Origin: CAYRLW01 sp964425215
GTDB taxonomy: Bacteria; Spirochaetota; Spirochaetia; Treponematales; Breznakiellaceae
Direction of reading: 5' to 3'
Length of the DNA stretch: 10,962 nucleotides
NCBI GenBank assembly: GCA_964425215.1
Contig: CAYRLW010000071.1
Location: 1 to 10,962 of the forward strand
Both the position numbers and the translations under genes were made by a program. The notes beneath the pieces are model-generated. The model had not been told where the DNA came from. It was given only the letters and a program-made list of their open reading frames with translations, and did no database searches. How positions within the stretch are numbered: position 1 is the first letter of the stretch; each line of letters begins with the position of its first letter. Positions 6,190 to 10,962 of this stretch are shown piece after piece.

Positions 6190-6242
6190 AACTGTATTGC
6201 AACTGTATTGATTAAAGAGTTTCTACTGGGTATAGTGTACTG
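6190..6242. promoter_or_regulatory. Direct repeats, candidate PdxR operator
   Basis: AACTGTATTG occurs twice, at 6190-6199 and 6201-6210, an 11-base period or one helical turn. A weaker third copy of the core, TGTACTG, is at 6236-6242 against TGTATTG at 6193-6199 and 6204-6210. The second repeat overlaps the -35 box of pdxS, the third overlaps the end of its -10 box, and the first abuts the pdxR start codon. MocR proteins such as GabR and PdxR are known to bind direct repeats in such regions; binding here is inferred. Confidence 0.6.
6208..6236 (+). promoter_or_regulatory. pdxST promoter
   Basis: TTGATT (6208-6213) and TATAGT (6231-6236) are exactly 17 bases apart, giving a short leader of about 14 bases before ATG 6257 with AAGGAG (6244-6249) in it. 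This is the best-formed promoter in the window. The hexamers TACTGG flank the -10 box on both sides (6224-6229 and 6238-6243). Confidence 0.65.
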
Positions 6243-6256
6243 GAAGGAGTAAAACT

Positions 6257-7135
6257 ATGGAAGACCGTTTCGCGATTAATAGGGATTTAGCCCGGATGTT
6301 GGTAGGCGGCGTGATTATGGACGTGGTTAACGTGGAACAGGCAAAGATCGCCGAAGCCGCGGGAGCCGTGGCGGTTATGGCCCTGGAACGGGTCCCATCG
6401 GATATCCGCAAGCAGGGTGGGGTAGCCCGGATGAGCGATCCCGCGATGATCAAAGAGATTAAAGCCGCGGTGAGCATTCCCGTGATGGCAAAAGTTCGAA
6501 TCGGACACTTTGTGGAAGCCCAGATCCTCGAAGCCCTGGGGATCGATTATATAGACGAAAGCGAAGTCCTGACCCCCGCGGACGAGTCGTATCATATTAA
6601 TAAGAAAAATTTCCGTATTCCCTTTGTCTGCGGAGCCCGGGATTTGGGGGAAGCGCTTCGGCGAATAGGCGAAGGGGCCGCCATGATCCGAACCAAGGGT
6701 GAAGCGGGGACCGGGAACGTGGTAGAGGCGGTTCGGCACCTGCGGACCGTGAACGGGGGGATTAAAAAGCTCACCGCCATGCCCCGGGAAGAGCTGATGA
6801 CCGCCGCTAAGGAGCTGGGGGCCCCCTACGACTTGGTCTGCTATGTGGCCGAACACGGAAAATTGCCGGTGGTCAATTTCGCCGCCGGCGGTGTGGCGAC
6901 CCCGGCGGACGCGGCCTTGATGATGGCCCTAGGGGCCGATGGGGTGTTTGTCGGTTCGGGGATATTTAAGTCCTCCGATCCGGCTAAGCGGGCCCAGGCT
7001 ATCGTGAAGGCGGTGACGTACTGGCAGGACCCCAAGGTTTTAGCGGAAGTTTCCAGCGGATTAGGGACAGCCATGGAAAGCCTGGATCTGCGGGAACTGG
7101 CCCCGGAACAACGGCTGGCGGAGCGTGGTTGGTAA
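6257..7135 (+). CDS. pdxS: Pyridoxal 5'-phosphate synthase, lyase subunit PdxS
   Basis: A 292-residue TIM-barrel enzyme. With ammonia from PdxT it makes PLP from ribose 5-phosphate and glyceraldehyde 3-phosphate, the DXP-independent route. Catalytic residues are visible: D22 (VIMDVVN), K79 (VMAKVRIGH), which binds the pentose, and K147 (RTKGEAGTGN), which carries intermediates to the second site. The glycine-rich phosphate loops GEAGTGN and GADGVFVGSGIF are intact, and length matches the family. AAGGAG lies seven bases before ATG. The stop codon TAA shares its last A with the pdxT start codon, so both subunits should be made together. Twelve PdxS and twelve PdxT chains form the complex in known cases. 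Confidence 0.98.
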   Translation: MEDRFAINRDLARMLVGGVIMDVVNVEQAKIAEAAGAVAVMALERVPSDIRKQGGVARMSDPAMIKEIKAAVSIPVMAKVRIGHFVEAQILEALGIDYIDESEVLTPADESYHINKKNFRIPFVCGARDLGEALRRIGEGAAMIRTKGEAGTGNVVEAVRHLRTVNGGIKKLTAMPREELMTAAKELGAPYDLVCYVAEHGKLPVVNFAAGGVATPADAALMMALGADGVFVGSGIFKSSDPAKRAQAIVKAVTYWQDPKVLAEVSSGLGTAMESLDLRELAPEQRLAERGW

Positions 7136-7746
7136 TGGACACTCTTACGGGCTCCCGTACTGTTATCGGCGTGTTAGCCCTCCAGGGGGATATAACGGAG
7201 CATCTTAAAGCCCTGGGCCGCGTCCAGGGTGTCCAGACTCGACGGGTGCTCTGGGCGGAGGATCTGGAGGGCCTTTCGGGCCTTATTATTCCGGGAGGGG
7301 AGAGTACCGCTGTGGGGACTATCCTGAACACCGACCGGCGGGGTATGGCCCTCCGGCAAGCCCTGGTGGACCGTATTAAGTCCGGGCTTCCCGTGTGGGG
7401 TACCTGTATGGGGGCCATCCTGTTAGCGGCGAATTTGGATAACGACCATCGATCCCACCTGGCGGTTATGGATATCCGCGTGGTTCGAAACGCCTATGGG
7501 AGCCAACTGGATAGTTTTGAAACGGCCGAACCCATCGAAGGTCTTGAAGGGGGACCCTTCCCCATGGTGTTTATCCGGGCTCCGGTGATTACCCAGGTGG
7601 GACCGGGTGTGCGGGTGTTGGCCCGTCATGCTCAGGGGATCGTGGCGTGCCAACAGGGAACCATGGTGGCCACCACCTTCCATCCCGAATTGACGGAGGA
7701 CTATCGGTTCCACCGTTATTTTGTTTCTATCTGTCAAAAACGCTAG
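7135..7746 (+). CDS. pdxT: PLP synthase glutaminase subunit PdxT
   Basis: A 203-residue class I glutamine amidotransferase that hydrolyses glutamine and passes ammonia to PdxS. The triad is complete: C91 (WGTCMGAIL), H183 and E185 (TTFHPEL). GGEST (54-58) forms the oxyanion and binding loop, and IGVLALQGD at the N terminus is typical. ATG 7135 overlaps the pdxS stop as TAATG, with GGAG (7120-7123) eleven bases upstream, so translation is probably coupled. A TTG two codons earlier is less likely. The residue after the nucleophile is Met rather than the Ala usual in GTCAG, a mild change. It is followed by a convergent recG. Confidence 0.97.
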   Translation: MDTLTGSRTVIGVLALQGDITEHLKALGRVQGVQTRRVLWAEDLEGLSGLIIPGGESTAVGTILNTDRRGMALRQALVDRIKSGLPVWGTCMGAILLAANLDNDHRSHLAVMDIRVVRNAYGSQLDSFETAEPIEGLEGGPFPMVFIRAPVITQVGPGVRVLARHAQGIVACQQGTMVATTFHPELTEDYRFHRYFVSICQKR

Positions 7747-7799
7747 ACTTCTGATGGGGCCGATAGTACGGGATTCTTTTTTTAACGTACCGGTCCTAC

Positions 7800-7831
7800 A
7801 AAAACCAGGTAGGCATATATGCCTGCTTGGT
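7800..7831 (-). terminator. Terminator of yggT-recG
   Basis: An imperfect 28-base palindrome (7804-7831) is built around the perfect AGGCATATATGCCT (7811-7824). Read on the minus strand it starts 12 bases past the recG stop and is followed by TTTTT (7804-7800), as in an intrinsic terminator. On that strand two pairs are mismatched; in plus-strand RNA the same positions are G-U wobbles, so the hairpin folds better for pdxT transcripts but lacks a T-run there. It may serve both convergent genes. A seven-T run at 7777-7783 has no clean stem before it. Confidence 0.65.
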
Positions 7832-7843
7832 GATACCCCCTGG

Positions 7844-9982
7844 TTATAAACCAACTTGGGCAAAGGGGGGCGCCCGTTCTAACACCTGGGCGATTACCCG
7901 ATGTTCCGGTTCCCCCAGCTCCGGGTCCTTTTCCAAAATAGCAAAGGCCTCCGTGCGGGCCCGTACCAACTGGTCCACATCCCGCAGGGGGTCGGAAATC
8001 CCCAGGCCCAGGTAGCCCGATTGTTCAATCCCCGCAATTCTGCCGGGGCCTCGAATTTTTAGGTCCTCCTCGGCGATGACGAAGCCGTCGTGACTTTCCA
8101 GCATCACCTTTAAACGGGCCTTTCCGTCCTCGGTTAACTGGTCCGAATAGACGAGGAAACAGTACGCCTGGTCCTTGCCCCGGCCTACGCGGCCCCGAAG
8201 CTGGTGGAGGGCCGAAAGACCAAACCGTTCAGCGTGTTCCACCACCATGCAGGTAGCGTTGGGAACGTCTACCCCCACTTCCACCACGGTCGTGGCTACC
8301 AAAATTCGGACAACGCCGGTACGGAAGGCTTCCATAGCGGATTTCTTTTCTTCCTCTTCCAATTTTGAATGAATGAGCGCTACGGGAAAAGTTGGAAACA
8401 ATTCCGTGGCCAAGCGATGGGCCATGGATTGGGCGTCTTTAAGGGTGGTTTCCCCCGTTCCCTGGTCGTCCCCCCCTTCGATAAGGGGGTACACGAAGTA
8501 GGCCTGGCGGCCCTTTTCCAGCTGGCGCCGAACAAAATCGTATACCTTTTCCTCGTTGGATTGCTTTGCCAGGTGGGTAATCACGGGCTTTCTGCCCTCG
8601 GGCATATCGCGGATCACGGAGACGTCCAAATCCCCAAAAACGGTCAGCGCCAAGGTTCGGGGAATGGGGGTGGCGCTCATCATCAAAAGGTCCGGCAAAT
8701 CCCCCTTGGCCATAATAGCGGACCGCTGAACCACCCCAAAACGGTGCTGTTCGTCGATGACCACCAGGCGAAGGTTTCGGTACGCCACGTCGGAAGAAAA
8801 GAGGGCGTGGGTACCCACCACCAGATCCACGTCCCCCTGAGCGAGGGCCCGCAGAAGCTGACCCCGGCCCGAAGCCTTGATATTGCCGGTTAAAAACGCG
8901 GGACGGATCCCCAGGGGTTCCAAAAGCCGAGCGGCGTTTTCCGCGTGTTGGCGGGCCAGCAGTTCCGTGGGGGCCAAAATCGCTGTTTGACCCCCCAGTT
9001 CCAGGGCCCGCAGGGCGGCGAAAAAGGCCACCAGGGTTTTACCGGATCCCACATCCCCCTGTAAAAGCCGGGCCATGGGAAGATCCCCCGCCATAGCCTT
9101 ATTGATATCCCCTATGGCGCTTTTTTGGCCCTCCGTAAGGCGGAATGGGAGCCGTTCGGCGAACCGTTGTTGTAGCGGCGTAAGCTGGCCCGCCGATGGG
9201 GAGGCTTCCCCAGGGAACCCTTTCCTCCGGCTTTTTCGCCGGCCCAGGGAACGGAGGGCCACCAAAACTTCCAAATAAAACAGTTCCTCAAAGATCAGGG
9301 TTTCCCGGGCTTTATCCAGCTCCGTTTGGTCCGATGGAAAATGGATGGCCCGAATGGCCTGGGCTTTGGACAGCAGGGACTGGGACCTTCGAATAGGCTC
9401 CGGAAGCTCATCCTCCAAAGGGGCCGCGTACTGAAGCAGGGCCTGCTTGATCAAGCGCCGCAGTACCCCCTGGGTAAGCCCCCCCGTAAGGGGATACACG
9501 GGAAGCAGGGCCCCAAAGGTCGAGGTGAACGACCGACTGGGATTTCCCGTTTTCAATTCTCCTTCCGATTCCCCCTGAAGAGCCTCTACCTCGAAGGCCG
9601 TGGACTGAATTTCTCCGTATTTAAAATAAAACCGCCCCCAAAGGCGGAACCGTTCTCCTACGGGTAGTTGTTTCTCTAGAAAAGGGCGGTTAAAACAGAT
9701 AAGAGCGGCTCGTTCCGTTTCGTCTTCCACGTACACCTTGAGGGTTCGCATGGTTCCGGCGCCAAACCACGTATGGGCCAGGATGGTTACGGTGGTACAA
9801 ACCGCGGGGTATCGGGCAAAATCCCTGAGGGGAACGTAGCGGCTTCGATCTTCCCAAGACCGGGGATAGTAGGATAGAAGATGCCCCACCTGGGTAATCC
9901 CCCCCTTGGCCAGAGCCCGGACCGTGGAAGGCCCTGCGCCCCTGACATGATCAACCGGAATGGAAAGTTCCCGGAGAAACAC
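7844..9982 (-). CDS. recG: ATP-dependent DNA helicase RecG
   Basis: A 712-residue superfamily 2 helicase that reverses stalled replication forks and moves branched DNA junctions in recombination and repair. The N-terminal half (about 1-250) is the wedge/OB-fold region that grips the junction. The motor follows: Walker A GDVGSGKT (309-316), ILAPTELLARQH (335-346), box II DEQH (410-413), SATPIPRTLAL (436-446), and QLRGRVGRG (594-602). The TRG-type end IRGPGRIAG is near residue 650. Length is close to the 693 residues of E. coli RecG. The start is GTG 9982, since MFLREL is the normal family start; no ribosome binding site is seen, but the yggT stop is only eight bases upstream, so coupled translation is likely. 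Confidence 0.97.
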   Translation of the reverse strand: MFLRELSIPVDHVRGAGPSTVRALAKGGITQVGHLLSYYPRSWEDRSRYVPLRDFARYPAVCTTVTILAHTWFGAGTMRTLKVYVEDETERAALICFNRPFLEKQLPVGERFRLWGRFYFKYGEIQSTAFEVEALQGESEGELKTGNPSRSFTSTFGALLPVYPLTGGLTQGVLRRLIKQALLQYAAPLEDELPEPIRRSQSLLSKAQAIRAIHFPSDQTELDKARETLIFEELFYLEVLVALRSLGRRKSRRKGFPGEASPSAGQLTPLQQRFAERLPFRLTEGQKSAIGDINKAMAGDLPMARLLQGDVGSGKTLVAFFAALRALELGGQTAILAPTELLARQHAENAARLLEPLGIRPAFLTGNIKASGRGQLLRALAQGDVDLVVGTHALFSSDVAYRNLRLVVIDEQHRFGVVQRSAIMAKGDLPDLLMMSATPIPRTLALTVFGDLDVSVIRDMPEGRKPVITHLAKQSNEEKVYDFVRRQLEKGRQAYFVYPLIEGGDDQGTGETTLKDAQSMAHRLATELFPTFPVALIHSKLEEEEKKSAMEAFRTGVVRILVATTVVEVGVDVPNATCMVVEHAERFGLSALHQLRGRVGRGKDQAYCFLVYSDQLTEDGKARLKVMLESHDGFVIAEEDLKIRGPGRIAGIEQSGYLGLGISDPLRDVDQLVRARTEAFAILEKDPELGEPEHRVIAQVLERAPPFAQVGL

Positions 9983-9990
9983 GGAGTTTT

Positions 9991-10578
9991 TTAAAAGGGA
10001 AGCTGGGTAAGAAGTCCCGAGAGAAGACCAATAACCAGTCCGCCCAGGATGCGAAGCCCCAGTAAAACCAGGATAGCCGTAAAGAGCCCCGTTTGGAACG
10101 TTACGATTCGATCCCGGTAGATGATCCGGTTGATCCGGTACAATACCGGTTTACCCAGCACGTCCAGGATCCTCCACAGGGGGCTGACCGAATTAGCTCC
10201 CACAATGTACGCGATAAGCCGGACCGCCAGGACAATAATAAAAAAGACAAGGATAAAGGCCACAGCCGACCAGAGGCTTGAAAGGGCCAGGGAAAGTATA
10301 ATGCCCACCGTTATACGACCGTAGTTACCCAGGGTCAAGAAAATATTATTGGTCAGCGCCAGCACCGCCAGGGCTATAAGGGGAGAAAAGTCCATCCCCT
10401 CGGTTTGGAAACTTTTAAAACGGCGGAACCAGTTCAAATAGGGGTCGGTCATCTGGGAAATCACCCTATACGGTTGACCCAGGTCATTGCCCTCGAACCA
10501 AGTTAAAAGGATTCGAAGAAACACCAAAATCGTATATATGGTGGTAAGAGCCCCTAATAAACGCATGATAATTTGCAT
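9991..10578 (-). CDS. YggT-family inner membrane protein, two YGGT domains
   Basis: A 195-residue membrane protein with two YGGT repeats. Hydrophobic segments lie at residues about 5-27, 64-84, 90-126 (one long or two spans) and 164-190. The repeat signature appears twice: YRVISQMTDPYLNWFRRF (37-54) and WRILDVLGKPVLYRINRII (135-153). YggT proteins have been linked to osmotic tolerance and, in some bacteria and plastids, to membrane or division functions, but no biochemical role is settled. ATG 10578 is chosen over ATG 10605 because AGGGGG (10585-10590, minus strand) is six bases ahead of it; the longer form would add MVIGKRGYR, with no site. It is followed by recG after eight bases, so the two form an operon. 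Confidence 0.88.
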   Translation of the reverse strand: MQIIMRLLGALTTIYTILVFLRILLTWFEGNDLGQPYRVISQMTDPYLNWFRRFKSFQTEGMDFSPLIALAVLALTNNIFLTLGNYGRITVGIILSLALSSLWSAVAFILVFFIIVLAVRLIAYIVGANSVSPLWRILDVLGKPVLYRINRIIYRDRIVTFQTGLFTAILVLLGLRILGGLVIGLLSGLLTQLPF

Positions 10579-10685
10579 GCGGTACCCCCTTTTCCCTATA
10601 ACCATAGCGAATTTTTGGGCCTTCGTCGAGGAGGGGAAGGGTAAACAGCGGAGGTGGGATTTTTTTCACCCGCGAGAAAGTTCTG

Positions 10686-10715
10686 ACTATATATAGTAGT
10701 TGCTAAATCTTCCAA
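10686..10715 (-). promoter_or_regulatory. Candidate yggT-recG promoter
   Basis: On the minus strand TTGGAA (10715-10710) is followed after 16 bases by TATATA (10693-10688), or after 18 bases by TATAGT (10691-10686). It predicts a leader of roughly 100 bases before ATG 10578. The boxes are seen directly; activity is inferred. Confidence 0.4.
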
Positions 10716-10730
10716 AAAAAACTATCATTT

Positions 10731-10769
10731 GAGCCTCTTTCAAAAGCCTGTTACTTTTGAAAGAGGCTC
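10731..10769 (+). repeat. Palindromic repeat, copy 3
   Basis: GAGCCTCTTTCAAAAG (10731-10746) and its exact complement at 10754-10769 form a perfect 16-bp stem around the loop CCTGTTA. The core and loop match copies 1 and 2. In the outer part of the stem copy 3 and copy 1 differ in sequence, yet both keep pairing, which points to selection for the hairpin or a symmetric origin. No inverted partner is found within the remaining 190 bases. Confidence 0.75.
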
Positions 10770-10770
10770 T

Positions 10771-10832
10771 TGCAGTATTTTTACAATTTTTAAATAAATA
10801 TATATATGATAAAGAAAAGTAGAAATACTGCA
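10771..10832. repeat. Inverted repeat with AT-rich centre
   Basis: TGCAGTATTTTTAC (10771-10784) and GTAGAAATACTGCA (10819-10832) are inverted copies with one mismatch over 14 bases. The 34 bases between are almost entirely A and T. It begins one base after palindromic repeat copy 3. Confidence 0.55.
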
Positions 10833-10847
10833 TGTACATCTAAGGTA

Positions 10848-10880
10848 GCTTTTGCAAAACTCCCTGAGTTTTGAAAAAGC
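10848..10880. repeat. Second palindromic hairpin, distant relative of the repeat family
   Basis: GCTTTTGCAAAACT (10848-10861) pairs with AGTTTTGAAAAAGC (10867-10880) with one mismatch around the loop CCCTG. It shares the TTTTGAAAAA arm and a similar loop with copy 1 of the main repeat but differs elsewhere, so it may be a diverged member or a separate family. Confidence 0.5.
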
Positions 10881-10962
10881 ATCATTTTAGAGGTTTTAGA
10901 GTAAGGTAGGTCCCCTAGCAGGTTCCTCGGTACTGCCCTGGCGGGCTCTTCAGGGCCCCTAA

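Larger units (their letters stand above)
10606..10962. other. Non-coding region upstream of yggT
   Basis: No convincing gene is present in these 357 bases. The region holds the probable yggT promoter (10686-10715), palindromic repeat copy 3 (10731-10769), a long inverted repeat with an AT-only centre (10771-10832), a second type of hairpin (10848-10880) and, at the end of the window, a GC-rich hairpin GCCCTG / CAGGGC (10935-10940, 10951-10956). A minus-strand frame stays open from 10961 to about 10797, but it runs through these repeats and resembles no protein I know. Confidence 0.6.

Noticed and set aside
6287..6856. 189-codon minus-strand frame inside pdxS
   Set aside because: It is antisense to a complete, highly conserved pdxS and reflects codon bias of that gene.
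7766..7790. GTACG / CGTAC pairing with a T-rich loop after pdxT as a terminator
   Set aside because: The T-run lies inside the loop instead of after the stem, which is not how intrinsic terminators work.
8369..8893. 174-codon plus-strand frame inside recG
   Set aside because: It runs antisense through the recG helicase motifs and shows no family features of its own.
10797..10961. Minus-strand open frame at the right edge
   Set aside because: It crosses the inverted repeats and AT-rich centre, and its translation has no recognisable protein character.
1..10962. tRNA, rRNA, CRISPR array or phage genes
   Set aside because: Reading both strands showed no conserved RNA-gene core, no regular spaced direct repeats and no phage or defence proteins.

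Overview
The window looks like a stretch of bacterial chromosome, most likely from a spirochaete of the Treponema group. The evidence is the character of the proteins, groES standing without groEL next to a region-1.1-less sigma-70 family gene, and a mixed composition of GC-rich genes with very AT-rich gaps. I recall a similar groES/sigma neighbourhood in Treponema pallidum but could not check it, so the taxon is an inference. There are no tRNA or rRNA genes, no recognisable transposase and no CRISPR array.

Layout. (1) Positions 10-276, minus: groES. (2) Positions 277-650: a gap holding the groES promoter and a roughly 256-bp segment bounded by inverted copies of a palindromic repeat. (3) Positions 651-1340, plus: a TPR-like protein with a C-terminal SEC-C zinc motif. 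(4) Positions 1341-1613: an AT-rich gap and structured leader, then a sigma-70 family factor (1614-2495, plus), closed by two strong hairpins. (5) Positions 2704-6188, minus: three genes read as pdxR (MocR/GntR type), an aldo/keto reductase and asnA. (6) Positions 6257-7746, plus: pdxS and pdxT, divergent from pdxR. (7) Positions 7844-10578, minus: yggT and recG, with a terminator just past recG. (8) Positions 10606-10962: a non-coding region with the likely yggT promoter and three further inverted repeats.

How the genes fit together. The centre is a vitamin B6 unit. PdxS and PdxT form the ribose-5-phosphate-dependent PLP synthase, and the divergent PdxR is expected to sense PLP and control it. 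Two perfect 10-bp direct repeats one helical turn apart, plus a weaker third copy, lie in the 68-bp intergenic region over the pdxS promoter and next to the pdxR start; they are good candidate PdxR sites. The aldo/keto reductase behind pdxR may act on a B6 vitamer such as pyridoxal, but that is only an inference from position. AsnA, RecG, GroES and YggT are housekeeping proteins.

The most unusual features are the palindromic repeat family with a conserved loop (positions 381-419, 603-629 and 10731-10769), the apparent hiding of the sigma-gene ribosome binding site in a hairpin, and the direct-repeat operator of pdxR/pdxST. I did not find clear evidence of a wholly new multi-gene system.
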